Under the pieces are notes generated by a model that made no database searches, was not told where the DNA came from, and worked only from the letters and a program-made list of their open reading frames with translations. Position numbers and translations under genes: made by a program. This document shows, one piece after another, positions 46,774 through 55,368 of a stretch of DNA of 64,000 nucleotides. Source of the stretch: Acidobacteriota bacterium (GTDB lineage Bacteria; Actinomycetota; Acidimicrobiia; Acidimicrobiales; Microtrichaceae); NCBI GenBank assembly GCA_003577145.1, contig QEUP01000009.1, positions 107,196-171,195 of the forward strand, given 5' to 3'. Positions within the stretch are counted from its first letter, which is position 1; every line of letters starts with the position of its first letter.

Positions 46774-47496
46774 ATGGCCACCGCCATCATCCAGGCGCGG
46801 ATGGGATCCACCCGTCTCCCGGGGAAGGTGCTCAGAGGACTCGGCGGACGGTCCGTTCTCGGTTGGGTCGTGCGGGCGGCCGACGAGAGCCGTGCCTTCG
46901 ATCGGGTGGTGGTTGCGACGACGACGCTCGACGAGGACGACGCAGTCGAGTCGGAGGCGTCGGCTTTGGGCGTTGAGGCCGTGAGGGGCCCGGTGGATGA
47001 TGTGCTCTCTCGGTTCCTGTTGCTGGTCGACGCAGGCTCTGCCGATCCACTCGTGAGACTGACCGCTGACTGCCCGCTACTGGACCCTGCGGTCATCGCC
47101 ATGGTGGTCGGGGCTTTCGATGCAGGTGATGTCGACTACCTGAGCACCACCCACCCCCGATCGTTGCCCCGCGGGCTCGACGTCGAGGCCTTCAGCGCAG
47201 ACACCCTGCGCAAGGCGGGGGAGATGGCCGACGGGACAGATCGGGTCCACGTCACGTCGTGCATCTACCGCAACCCCGTGGTGTTCAAGACGGCCGGGCT
47301 CATCTTCCATCCCAGGGCGGACGACTTGAGGGTCACGCTCGACACGCCGGCGGATGCCGAGCTCATCGAGGCAGTGGTCGCACAGTTGGGTGACCGTCCG
47401 CCGCGGTGGCGGGAGCTGGTGGATCTGCTCCGGAAACGCCCCGACATCGCGGCGATCAATGCCCACGTCAGGCAGAAGCAGCCGCATGAGGGCTGA
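46774..47496 (+). CDS. pseF: Nonulosonate cytidylyltransferase (SpsF/PseF-like)
   Basis: 240 residues, GT-A nucleotidyltransferase: IIQARMGSTRLPGKVLRGL is the CTP-binding start of the SpsF/NeuA-like group, VVVATTTLDEDDAV, VRLTADCPLLDPAVI, LPRGLDVEAFS, HVTSCIYRNP, LRVTLDTPADAELIEAV. It would activate the nonulosonic acid as its CMP derivative. SpsF (COG1861) and PseF are related; the neighbours pseG, pseI, pseC and pseB support the PseF role. AAGGGAG precedes the ATG; the stop overlaps the pseG start (TGATG). Confidence 0.82.
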   Translation: MATAIIQARMGSTRLPGKVLRGLGGRSVLGWVVRAADESRAFDRVVVATTTLDEDDAVESEASALGVEAVRGPVDDVLSRFLLLVDAGSADPLVRLTADCPLLDPAVIAMVVGAFDAGDVDYLSTTHPRSLPRGLDVEAFSADTLRKAGEMADGTDRVHVTSCIYRNPVVFKTAGLIFHPRADDLRVTLDTPADAELIEAVVAQLGDRPPRWRELVDLLRKRPDIAAINAHVRQKQPHEG

Positions 47497-48476
47497 TGCG
47501 AATCGTTCTCAGGGCTGACGGGTCCCCCGGGATCGGCCTGGGGCACGTCATGCGCTCGATAGCGCTGGCTCAGGCGTCGTTGGCTGCCGGCCTGGAGACG
47601 ATCTTGGTCGTCAACCAGGATCCCGCCGTGGAGACGGCGTTGCGTCGGCGTGAGCTGGATTACCTGACGACAGGAGGAACGGGCGCCCGGCGGTGGCTGG
47701 ATATCGTCCATCCCGGCGATGTGGTGGTGTACGACGGCTATCACTTCGGTGCGCCTGACCATCGCGCTGCAAGAGACCGCGGCGCGGTTGTTGCTGCGGT
47801 CGACGACTTCGGTTGGGGTTCGTTCTTCGTCGACCTGCTCGTCAACACGAACCCGGTCGACCGAACGACCTACGAGACCCTGCCCGAAACCAGGGTGCTG
47901 CTCGGACCCGAGTACGCGCTGATCAGGGAAGGTTTCGCTGGTCGGTACCGTGAGCGAGACCGTTCGTCCGGGACGTTGCTGGTCACCCTGGGGGGCGCTG
48001 ATGTCGCAGCGGTCTCCTCGCGGGTCCTCGATGTGGTCGCCCAGAGCGCGGTCTTCGAGCGGACACTCGTCGTTCAGGGCCCTGCTGCAGAGGATGTGGG
48101 CGCTCGGCCCGGGCTCGAGGTGGTGGTGGACCCGATCGATGTCGCCGCGATCTTCGACTCTGCGGATGCGGCCGTGGCCACAGCAGGGGTCACCACTTGG
48201 GAGCTGCTCTGCCTGGGTGTTCCGACTGCACTCATCGAGGTGGCGGAGAACCAGCGCCATGTGATCAGAGCGGCAACCGATCTGGGGGCCGCGATCTTCG
48301 TGGGTACTACCGCGCAGATAGAGGAGCGGTTGGGTGACGCGATCGATCAGCTGGCAGATCCGGCGATCCGGCGGGAGCTGACCTGGCGTGGCCGAGACCT
48401 GATCGACGGTCGCGGTGCTGAGCGAGTCGTGGGCGCGCTCGAGGAGGCGATCAAGCGCCGAGGTGATCCCAGGTGA
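47496..48476 (+). CDS. pseG: UDP-2,4-diacetamido-2,4,6-trideoxy-altrose hydrolase (PseG-like)
   Basis: 326 residues, GT-B-like fold. The start RIVLRADGSPGIGLGHVMRSIALA is the PseG/SpsG signature, with the catalytic His of GHVMR. Further: VAAVDDFGWG, LLVTLGGADVAAVSSRVLDVV, and ADAAVATAGVTTWELLCLGVPT. PseG removes UDP to give the free 2,4-diamino sugar used by PseI. Its last 26 nt overlap the end of pseI on the other strand. If the N4 group is formyl rather than acetyl, PseG must accept it. Confidence 0.87.
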   Translation: MRIVLRADGSPGIGLGHVMRSIALAQASLAAGLETILVVNQDPAVETALRRRELDYLTTGGTGARRWLDIVHPGDVVVYDGYHFGAPDHRAARDRGAVVAAVDDFGWGSFFVDLLVNTNPVDRTTYETLPETRVLLGPEYALIREGFAGRYRERDRSSGTLLVTLGGADVAAVSSRVLDVVAQSAVFERTLVVQGPAAEDVGARPGLEVVVDPIDVAAIFDSADAAVATAGVTTWELLCLGVPTALIEVAENQRHVIRAATDLGAAIFVGTTAQIEERLGDAIDQLADPAIRRELTWRGRDLIDGRGAERVVGALEEAIKRRGDPR

Positions 48477-49509
48477 GGGGGGTCCCTCGCTCGATGTCGC
48501 AGCTCGCGCGCCGTCCGATGACATCGGGCAGGTGCTTCGGTGCAAGCCCGCCGCCGGGTCTGATGGAACGGACGTTCTCGACGGTGAAGTGCTGGCCGGC
48601 GGTCACGTCCTCAACCGCGAAGAGCGATCTGCGGAAGACGAGGCTCGACTTCTCTCTCTCGGTCGGTCCGTAGCGGACGTCGCCCAGAGACGCCTCAGCC
48701 TCGCGGATCGAATCGATGAGCTGCCTGAGCTCGTGGGGCTCCAGCGAGAAGTCGGCGTCGGGTCCACCGTCGGAGCGAGATCGAACGAAGTGCTTCTCCA
48801 CGATCCTCGCCCCCAGGGCGACCGCGGCGATGGCCGCAGCGCAGCCGAGCGTGTGGTCTGAGAGCCCGACCACCACATCCCATCCGTCGAGCATGTGCGG
48901 GATGCTACGGAGATCCATCTCAGCGGCGTTGGCAGGATAGGCGCTGCTGCACCTCAGGAGCGCCAGCTCGGCGGCCCCCGCAGCGCGCGCGGTCGTCACG
49001 GCCTCGTCGATCTCAGCGATCGTCGCCATCCCCGTCGACAGGATCAGGGGACGGCCGCAGGCGGCGACGCGCTCTATGAAGGCCAGATCGGTGAGCTCGA
49101 ACGAGGCGATCTTGTAAGCCGGCAGGTCGAAGTGCTCGAGGAAGTCGACGGCTGACTCGTCGAAGGGCGTGGAGAACAGCAGCATGCCGTGCTCTCGGGC
49201 GCGGGTCTCGAGGTCCCCGGTCCACTCCCACGGCGTGTGAGCCTGCTCGTAGAGCTCGAACAGGCTGCGGCCGGCCCACGGCGTACCCTCTCCGATCACG
49301 AACGGCTCCCGGTCGCACTCGATCGTCAGCGTGTCCGGCCGGTAGGTCTGGATCTTCACGGCGTCGGCCCCGGCCTCAGCTGCCAGGTCGATGAGCTCGA
49401 TGGCTCGGCCGAGGTGCTGGGAGTGGTTGCCGGACAGCTCCGCGACCACCAACGTGGGGTTGTCGCCTCCGACAACACGATCACCCAGGTGGATCTCAAC
49501 CGAGGCCAC
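48451..49509 (-). CDS. pseI: Pseudaminic acid synthase
   Basis: 352 residues; condenses the 6-deoxy-altrose derivative with phosphoenolpyruvate. NeuB-type barrel with VVAELSGNHSQHLGRAIELIDLAAEAGADAVKIQTYRPDT, SLFELYEQAHTPWEW, FSTPFDESAVDFLE, YKIASFELTDLAFI, STGMATIAEID, CSSAYPA, VGLSDHTLGCAAAIAAVALGA, IVEKHFVRSRSDGGPDADFSLEP, and a C-terminal SAF domain (TAGQHFTVENVRSIRPGGGL). The ELSGNH, HTPWEW and SRSDGG phrases are closer to PseI than to NeuB or LegI, from memory of these families. GTG start, overlapping pseC by 14 nt. Confidence 0.9.
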   Translation of the reverse strand: MASVEIHLGDRVVGGDNPTLVVAELSGNHSQHLGRAIELIDLAAEAGADAVKIQTYRPDTLTIECDREPFVIGEGTPWAGRSLFELYEQAHTPWEWTGDLETRAREHGMLLFSTPFDESAVDFLEHFDLPAYKIASFELTDLAFIERVAACGRPLILSTGMATIAEIDEAVTTARAAGAAELALLRCSSAYPANAAEMDLRSIPHMLDGWDVVVGLSDHTLGCAAAIAAVALGARIVEKHFVRSRSDGGPDADFSLEPHELRQLIDSIREAEASLGDVRYGPTEREKSSLVFRRSLFAVEDVTAGQHFTVENVRSIRPGGGLAPKHLPDVIGRRASCDIERGTPLTWDHLGA

Positions 49510-50581
49510 TGGTCAGCTTCTCCAACGTGGTCACGATGCGGTCCTGTTCGCCGTCGGTCAGGGCCGGGAAGACGGGCAGGGAGAGGAGGCCCTCGTAGAG
49601 GTGCTCGGTGACCGGATAGCGGGAGGGATCCGCTTCTCGAGCACCGAGACGGTAGATGGGCACGTAATGCACCTGCGCGCCGATTCCTTCGTCGGTGAGC
49701 CCGGCGAAGACCCGGGCCCGCTGCGGGGTGAGGACCGGGAACAGGTGGTAGGAATGGCGCCAGCCGGGAGGTGCAGCGGGCGGGCAGGTGAGAGGCAGGC
49801 CGGCGAGGAGCTCGCGGTAGCGTTCGGCGATCTCGTTGCGACGCGCGACGAAGCGATCGAGCTTCGAGAGCTGACTTGTCCCCAGGGCAGCCTGGATGTC
49901 ACTCAGCCGGTAGTTGAAGCCGGCTGCGGGGATGTCGTATTCCCAGGGTTCGCGGTCCGGTGAGGGTGGGATGATGTTGTGGTGCCGAAAGCGGCGGAGG
50001 CGAGCAGCGAGCTCGGCGTCATTGGTGGTGATCGCGCCACCCTCGCCCGTCGTGATCGACTTGACCGGGTGGAACGAGAAGCAGCACATGTCACTGTGGG
50101 CGCAGTTGCCGACGGGTCCGTCCGGGGTGAGCGCGCCCAGCGCGTGAGCGGCGTCTTCGATCACGACATTGGCCCGTCCTTCGATGCGACCGAGATCCAA
50201 GGGCAGGCCGGCGTAGTGGACAGCTATGACGGCGTCGGCTTGTGGTGGGATCTGTTGCAGGTCCATGTTCCACGTAGCAGGATCGACGTCGACGAGCTCT
50301 GCGCGCGCCCCCACGTATGCGGCGCAGTTCGCGCTGGCAGCGAAGGAGAGGGGCGAGGTGTACACGGTGCGCCCGGGTCCGAGCCCAGCCGCGACCATTG
50401 CGCTGTGCAGCGCCGCTGTTCCACTGGAGACCGCTACGGCATGGGCGGCACCCGTGAGGTCGCAGAGCGCCTGCTCGAACTCGCCGACCGCCGGTCCCTG
50501 TGTCAACCAGTCGCTCTTGAGCACCCTGACCACTGACTGGATGTCGTCGTCGTCCACGAACTGGCGGCTGTAGCGGATCAC
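49496..50581 (-). CDS. pseC: UDP-4-amino-4,6-dideoxy-AltNAc transaminase
   Basis: 361 residues, DegT/DnrJ/EryC1 (PLP) aminotransferase. YSRQFVDDDDIQSVVRVLKSDWLTQGPAVGEFE, VAVSSGTAALHSAMVAAGL, TSPLSFAASANCAAYVGA, VIEDAAHALGA, CFSFHPVKSITTGEGGAITTND with the PLP lysine, and NYRLSDIQAALG. It adds the 4-amino group to the PseB product. GTG start overlaps the pseB stop (GTGA). The amino group it makes is the one PseH normally acetylates and which the adjacent formyltransferase-like protein could formylate. Confidence 0.9.
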   Translation of the reverse strand: MIRYSRQFVDDDDIQSVVRVLKSDWLTQGPAVGEFEQALCDLTGAAHAVAVSSGTAALHSAMVAAGLGPGRTVYTSPLSFAASANCAAYVGARAELVDVDPATWNMDLQQIPPQADAVIAVHYAGLPLDLGRIEGRANVVIEDAAHALGALTPDGPVGNCAHSDMCCFSFHPVKSITTGEGGAITTNDAELAARLRRFRHHNIIPPSPDREPWEYDIPAAGFNYRLSDIQAALGTSQLSKLDRFVARRNEIAERYRELLAGLPLTCPPAAPPGWRHSYHLFPVLTPQRARVFAGLTDEGIGAQVHYVPIYRLGAREADPSRYPVTEHLYEGLLSLPVFPALTDGEQDRIVTTLEKLTSGLG

Positions 50582-51549
50582 GGCAGCAGAGAGGTCAGCT
50601 CTTCGGGGGTGAGCCACACTTCGTTCGTGTCGCTCCGGTAGGTGAAGTCGTGGGGCACCTCGGCTCCCTCGATCCAGTCGGGTTTCTCGCTCCACCACGG
50701 CTGTTCGGGGAGAACGACGTAGGCGTCACCGACATCGATGCTGTGGCGTGACTCATCGCCGGTCAGGAGCACCTCGTGGAGCTTCTCGCCCGGCCGAATA
50801 CCGACGATCTCACGCGGTACGTGGGGGGCTATGGCGTCTGCCAGATCCGTGATCCTCATCGATGGGATCTTCGGCACGAAGACCTCGCCGCCACGCGAAT
50901 CCCCCAGAGCCCGGAGCACGAGATCAACCGCTTCGGGCAGAGTGATCCAGAACCTGGTCATGCGCTCATCGGTGATCTTCAGGCATCCCAGCTCAGCCTG
51001 CTTCTGGAAGACCGGGACGACCGAACCTCTTGAGCCGACGACGTTGCCGTAGCGGACGCAACACAGCCGCGTGGCGGAGCGGGCGGCGTAGCTGTTGCCT
51101 TGGATGAACAGCTTCTCGGCACACAGCTTGGTCGCCCCGTAGAGGTTCACCGGGTTCACGGCCTTGTCAGTCGAGAGCGCGACGACCTTCTCCACGCCAC
51201 AGTCGATGGCTGCGTCAACGACGTGTTGCCCACCGAGGATGTTGGTCTGAACGGCCTCGAACGGGTTGTATTCGCACGAGACGATCTGCTTCATGGCGGC
51301 GGCGTGCACGACGATGTCGGCGCCCTCTGTCGCCCGCTTGAGGCGGGTCCGGTTGCGGACGTCGCCGACGAGGTAGCGGAGTTGCTCGTCGCCGTATGTC
51401 TCCCGCATCTCGGACTGCTTGAGCTCGTCGCGGGAGTAGATCCTGATCGTGGCGTCGGGCCATTTCGTGATGACGCGGCGTACGAACGCGTTTCCGAACG
51501 ACCCCGTACCGCCGGTGAGAAGGATTGTCTTACCTGAGAGATCCACCAT
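50578..51549 (-). CDS. pseB: UDP-N-acetylglucosamine 4,6-dehydratase (inverting)
   Basis: 323 residues, extended short-chain dehydrogenase. NAD-binding TILLTGGTGSFGNAFVRRV, YSRDELKQSEMRETY, AAAMKQIVSCEYNPFEAVQTN, LSTDKAVNPVNLYGATKLCAEKLF (here Y-x3-K is YGATK) and VRYGNVVGSRGSVVPVF. The AAMKQ and CEYNP phrases are hallmarks of PseB/FlaA1. It opens the pseudaminic route from UDP-GlcNAc. First gene of the pseB-pseC-pseI minus-strand run. Confidence 0.94.
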   Translation of the reverse strand: MVDLSGKTILLTGGTGSFGNAFVRRVITKWPDATIRIYSRDELKQSEMRETYGDEQLRYLVGDVRNRTRLKRATEGADIVVHAAAMKQIVSCEYNPFEAVQTNILGGQHVVDAAIDCGVEKVVALSTDKAVNPVNLYGATKLCAEKLFIQGNSYAARSATRLCCVRYGNVVGSRGSVVPVFQKQAELGCLKITDERMTRFWITLPEAVDLVLRALGDSRGGEVFVPKIPSMRITDLADAIAPHVPREIVGIRPGEKLHEVLLTGDESRHSIDVGDAYVVLPEQPWWSEKPDWIEGAEVPHDFTYRSDTNEVWLTPEELTSLLP

Positions 51550-51663
51550 TGGCCCGAGCTCGTGTTCGACTTCGTCCGAAACCGTTGTGGAAGCTATCGG
51601 CCGATGACGGGGCGTTCTTAGCGCCGATCCAGCGATATGGAGGCTGGTGGAGAGCCCTTCTGC

Positions 51664-52224
51664 TCAGCTCCTGTTCCCGCTCTGGTCGGCCGCGTCGGCC
51701 TCGTTCGTGTAGCGACGGCGGAGCCTTTGGTCGAGGAGGCGCAAACCGGTCACGCCGCCGGCGACGAGGAGGACGAAGAACACGACTATGGCCAGCAGGA
51801 CGACGGGGGTGCTCGGTAGGCGAGCACGCATGGTCGTCAGCCAGCTCGTGTCGATGGGCTCACCGTTGGTCTGGCGGGTCGCTCCGCAGTAGACGCTCGA
51901 CTCGAACTCAGGCTCACCGCCGGTCTCGATGGCGCGCACCTCGTACTCGGTCTCCCGGTTCAGCAACCCCGGTTCGGGGTAGGAGACGTCCACCAGGAAG
52001 CCCTCGGGCCCGAGCTGCACGTTCTCGACCTGGAAGGTCGCCTTCACGGTGTCGGTGCTCTTCACCCGCCCCGTGAACGCCAGGTCCGGTGTGTCGACCC
52101 ACGGAACTTCAGCCTCGCAGTTCACCTGCCGTGAGCAGCCGCCCAGGAGCGCGGGTACCAGGACGAGGGGTGCGACCAACCGCAGGCGGCGTCCGATCCC
52201 GCGGTGGATGGTGTCGATGGCCAC
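51664..52224 (-). CDS. Putative lipoprotein with C-terminal membrane anchor, unknown
   Basis: 186 residues. The N-terminus has a signal with a lipobox (LVLVPALLGGC), an extracellular part of about 110 residues with two more cysteines (NCEAEVP, VYCGAT), then one span (PVVLLAIVVFFVLLVAGGVTGL) and a basic end. So both ends are tied to the membrane. TAGATT lies 6 nt before the GTG start, with no ribosome binding site, matching the leaderless pattern. No family recognised. Confidence 0.7.
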   Translation of the reverse strand: MAIDTIHRGIGRRLRLVAPLVLVPALLGGCSRQVNCEAEVPWVDTPDLAFTGRVKSTDTVKATFQVENVQLGPEGFLVDVSYPEPGLLNRETEYEVRAIETGGEPEFESSVYCGATRQTNGEPIDTSWLTTMRARLPSTPVVLLAIVVFFVLLVAGGVTGLRLLDQRLRRRYTNEADAADQSGNRS

Positions 52225-52230
52225 GGCGCA

Positions 52231-52236
52231 AATCTA
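52231..52236 (-). promoter_or_regulatory. -10 box (TAGATT) before the 186-residue lipoprotein gene
   Basis: Minus-strand TAGATT ends 6 nt before the GTG at 52224; consistent with a leaderless transcript. Confidence 0.45.
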
Positions 52237-52267
52237 TCGGGAGGCTCGCTGAACGCGACCGCGGCGA

Positions 52268-52729
52268 TCAGGGGGTGTAGCCGTCGACGAGGGTGCGATC
52301 ACCGAGTGGGTCGTCGAGGGCGACGGTCGTACCGAGGAGCTCGGCGATCTCGATGCAGGCGACATCAGCGCCGCTGCTCCGCCCGACCGAGGCAGTGACG
52401 ACGACCTCAGACGCTGCTTCGGCGATGTCCACCGCCGCGATGACCGTGCACGGATCGCCCCAAACGGTCAGTTGTATCGACCGGCCGTCAGGCCCGGGCT
52501 CCAGGCTGTTCAGCGGCACGGGGGTGATGGGCTCCTGCGCCGAAGGGTCGATCTCGACCTGGCGTGCCTCATCGAAGCCCGGGGCAGGCGGTGCCTCGAA
52601 TGAGGTGGTGACGGTGGTGGCTGTCGTCGTGGAACCCTCGCTGACGATCTGCTCGTCAGAGGAGCATGCCGAGGTCGCTGACAGGGCAGTCAGCACCGAC
52701 AGCGCGACCAACAGGTGGTGGAACCTCAT
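52268..52729 (-). CDS. Putative lipoprotein, unknown
   Basis: 153 residues with signal and lipobox (LLVALSVLTALSATSAC), then a Thr/Ser-rich linker (EGSTTTATTVTTS) and a compact domain with two cysteines (GDPCTVIAA and VACIEIAE) that could pair. The frame continues open to 54307 through the antisense of uvrC; only the last 154 codons are believed, because the signal peptide is here and uvrC is certain. Divergent from uvrC. Confidence 0.68.
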   Translation of the reverse strand: MRFHHLLVALSVLTALSATSACSSDEQIVSEGSTTTATTVTTSFEAPPAPGFDEARQVEIDPSAQEPITPVPLNSLEPGPDGRSIQLTVWGDPCTVIAAVDIAEAASEVVVTASVGRSSGADVACIEIAELLGTTVALDDPLGDRTLVDGYTP

Positions 52730-52739
52730 GGGTGTCGAG

Positions 52740-52749
52740 ATCCTAGGCT
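52740..52749. promoter_or_regulatory. Overlapping divergent -10 boxes for uvrC and a lipoprotein gene
   Basis: The plus strand TAGGCT (52744-52749) ends 7 nt before the uvrC GTG; the minus strand TAGGAT (52740-52745) ends 10 nt before the lipoprotein ATG. They share the CCTAGG core, so the two promoters should compete for RNA polymerase. Confidence 0.5.
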
Positions 52750-52756
52750 TGGTTTC

Positions 52757-54622
52757 GTGGTGCAGCGACCCGAGCCGGGCAGCATCCCTGATGCACCCGG
52801 GAGCTACCAGTTCAAAGACGCCGAAGGCCGCATCCTCTACGTGGGGAAGGCCAAGTCGCTGCGCGCCCGGCTCTCCAGCTACTTCCAGGACGGATCGTCC
52901 CTGCCGCCCCGGACCGCGCAGATGGTCGGGTCCGCTGACAACGTCGAGTGGATCCAGGTGCGAAACGAGGTCGAGGCGCTCATGCTCGAGTACAGCCTCA
53001 TACAGCGTCACAAGCCCCGCTACAACGTCCGCTACGTCGACGACAAGTCGTACCCGTTCCTGGCAGTGACGCTCGGGGACGAATGGCCGCGTGCGATGGT
53101 CATGCGTGGGCGCAAGCGCAAGGGTGTTCGCTACTTCGGCCCCTACGGCCATGCCTACGCGATCCGTGAGACACTCGACCTGCTCCTGCGAACCTTCCCG
53201 GTGCGCACCTGTTCGGACAACAAGCTCGAACGGCACCGGCGATCGGGAAGACCCTGCCTGCTGTTCCACATCGAGAAGTGTGCCGGGCCTTGTGTCGGCG
53301 AAGTCGGCCATGACGCATACGACGTCCTCGTCGCCGAGTTGCTGGACTTCCTCGACGGCAACACCGAGCCGATCCTCACCCGGCTGGAAGAGGAGATGCG
53401 TGGTGCGGCCGACGCTCTCGAGTTCGAGCGGGCCGCACGGATACGCGACCGGCTCGCGAGCGTCAACCGGGCGATCGAGAAGCAGCAGATGGTCGCGCCG
53501 CGCAGTGAAGACCTCGATGTCATCGGTGTGGCCGAGGACGAGCTCGAAGCTGCGGTGCAGATCTTCTTCGTACGTAAAGGCCGCGTTGTCGGACGGAAGG
53601 GGTTCGTGCTCGACAAGGTCCTCGACCTGACGCCGAGCGAGGTCGTCGAGCACGTCCTCGAGCGCCTCTACTACGAGGAGCCGGCGATGGGAATGCCCAA
53701 GCAGGTGCTGGTGCCTGTCCTGCCTGGTGATGTGGATCTCTACCGGCAATGGCTGAGCGAGCATCGCGGATCGAAGGTGGACATCCGGATACCGCAGCGA
53801 GGAGACAAGCGGCGCCTCCAGGAGACCGTCGCCGAGAACGCACGGGTGGACTTCACGCGCCACCGGCTGCGTCGGGCGTCGGACTACAACAGCCGTGCCC
53901 GTGCCCTGCGGGAGCTCCAGGATCAGCTCGAACTGCCCGAGGCACCGCTTCGCATCGAGTGCTACGACATGAGTCACATCCAAGGGCGCGACTACGTCGG
54001 TTCGATGGTCGTGCTGGAGGACGGACTCCCCAACAAGTCCCAGTACCGCAAGTTCCGCATAAAGGAAGTTCCCGGCAACGACGACTTCGCAGCGATGGAG
54101 GAGGTTCTCCGGCGCCGCCTGACGAGCTACGTCGCCGATCGGGAGCGCCCGGTCGAGGAACGCGGGAGGTTCCAGTACCCGCCACAGCTCATCCTGGTCG
54201 ACGGTGGCAAGGGGCAGCTCAACGTGGCATGTCGTGTACTGGAGGAGCTCGGTCTCGAGGAGGAGATCCCCGTGGCAGCTCTCGCCAAGCAGTTCGAAGA
54301 GGTCCACCTGCCCGGCCGCGCTGAACCCGTGCGCGTGCCGAGGCAGTCAGAAGCCCTGTTCATGCTCCAGCGGATTCGTGACGAGTCGCACCGCTTCGCG
54401 ATCGACTATCACCGCAAGCTCCGCGAGAAACGGATGACCCGCTCGGCTCTGGACGACATCCCCGGTCTGGGCCCCGTGCGCAAGAAGCGGTTGGTCAAGG
54501 AGCTCGGCGGGGTGAACAAGGTGAAAACCGCCGAGCTCGAAGCGCTCAAGGAGCTGTCGTGGCTTCCTGATGAGGTCGCCGACGCCGTGTATACCAAGTT
54601 GCACGATCGAGCTGTGAGATGA
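52757..54622 (+). CDS. uvrC: Excinuclease ABC subunit C
   Basis: 621-residue dual-incision nuclease of nucleotide excision repair. N-terminal GIY-YIG domain PDAPGSYQFKDAEGRILYVGKAKSLRARLSSYF, cysteines of the Fe-S/linker region (CSDNK, CLLFHIEKCAGPC), a UVR motif LEEEMRGAADALEFERAARIRDRL that meets UvrB, and the RNase H-like C-terminal endonuclease with ECYDMSHIQGRDYVGSMVVLEDG and LILVDGGKGQLN, then (HhH)2. GTG at 52757 fits a leaderless start. No SOS box is visible here, unlike uvrA. Confidence 0.96.
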   Translation: MVQRPEPGSIPDAPGSYQFKDAEGRILYVGKAKSLRARLSSYFQDGSSLPPRTAQMVGSADNVEWIQVRNEVEALMLEYSLIQRHKPRYNVRYVDDKSYPFLAVTLGDEWPRAMVMRGRKRKGVRYFGPYGHAYAIRETLDLLLRTFPVRTCSDNKLERHRRSGRPCLLFHIEKCAGPCVGEVGHDAYDVLVAELLDFLDGNTEPILTRLEEEMRGAADALEFERAARIRDRLASVNRAIEKQQMVAPRSEDLDVIGVAEDELEAAVQIFFVRKGRVVGRKGFVLDKVLDLTPSEVVEHVLERLYYEEPAMGMPKQVLVPVLPGDVDLYRQWLSEHRGSKVDIRIPQRGDKRRLQETVAENARVDFTRHRLRRASDYNSRARALRELQDQLELPEAPLRIECYDMSHIQGRDYVGSMVVLEDGLPNKSQYRKFRIKEVPGNDDFAAMEEVLRRRLTSYVADRERPVEERGRFQYPPQLILVDGGKGQLNVACRVLEELGLEEEIPVAALAKQFEEVHLPGRAEPVRVPRQSEALFMLQRIRDESHRFAIDYHRKLREKRMTRSALDDIPGLGPVRKKRLVKELGGVNKVKTAELEALKELSWLPDEVADAVYTKLHDRAVR

Positions 54623-55353
54623 GTACCGAGAGCGATGATCCCTGGGAGGAGCATGCCGCATGGTGGCAAGAGGAGTTCACCGGTGGGGTCGACGCCGAGT
54701 ACGAGGAGCAGATCCTCCCGCTCGCCGAGGAGTTCCTTCCAGCAGCCGGATTGGTGCTCGATGTCGGCACAGGGGAGGGTCAGGTGGCGCGGTGTGCAGC
54801 AGCGGCCGGCCTCTCGGCGGTGGGCATCGATCCGGCGTGGGCCCAGATCTCGGAGGCCGGGCGCCGTGGCGGCGGTCCCGTCTATCTGAGGGGCACCGGT
54901 GAGGCCCTGCCCTTCGCTGATTGCAGCTTCGACGCGGCTGTGGCGTGTCTGGTGCTGGAACATCTCGAAGACCTCGATCCGGTGGTTGTCGAGATGGCCA
55001 GAGTCCTGGCTGCGGGAGGGACGCTGCTGGTCTTCATCAACCATCCCCTCTTCCAGACGCCGCGATCCGGATGGATCGACGACCGGATCGTCGACCCGCC
55101 GGAGCAGTACTGGAGGGTCGGGCCCTACCTCACGGAGCAGCCGTCACTCGAACACGTCAGCAAGGGGGTGCAGATCACGTTCGTGCATCGCCCACTCGGC
55201 CGCTACCTCAACGCACTGGCCGGGGTCGGGCTGGTTTTGCGCCACATGGAGGAGCCGCCCCCACCGCCTGGCTTCCTGGCACGTGCCGCCGAGTACCGGG
55301 AGGCAGCCACCATTCCCCGCCTGATGCTGCTCGTCCTCGAGAAGGAGGCCTGA
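54619..55353 (+). CDS. Class I SAM-dependent methyltransferase
   Basis: 244 residues with motif I LVLDVGTGEGQVARCAAAAG, motif II VGIDPAW, LPFADCSFDAAVACLVLEHLEDLDPVVVEMARVLAAGGTLLVFINHP (Methyltransf_11 pattern). The C-terminal RHMEEPPPPPGFLARAAEYREA resembles that of methyltransferases acting on small hydrophobic substrates. It overlaps the uvrC stop by 4 nt, so it is co-transcribed; substrate unknown. Confidence 0.82.
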   Translation: MSTESDDPWEEHAAWWQEEFTGGVDAEYEEQILPLAEEFLPAAGLVLDVGTGEGQVARCAAAAGLSAVGIDPAWAQISEAGRRGGGPVYLRGTGEALPFADCSFDAAVACLVLEHLEDLDPVVVEMARVLAAGGTLLVFINHPLFQTPRSGWIDDRIVDPPEQYWRVGPYLTEQPSLEHVSKGVQITFVHRPLGRYLNALAGVGLVLRHMEEPPPPPGFLARAAEYREAATIPRLMLLVLEKEA

Positions 55354-55368
55354 GACCCTCCTGCCACC

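Noticed and set aside
52730..54307. Upstream extension of the minus-strand lipoprotein frame
   Set aside because: Antisense to uvrC; the signal peptide of the lipoprotein starts at 52729.
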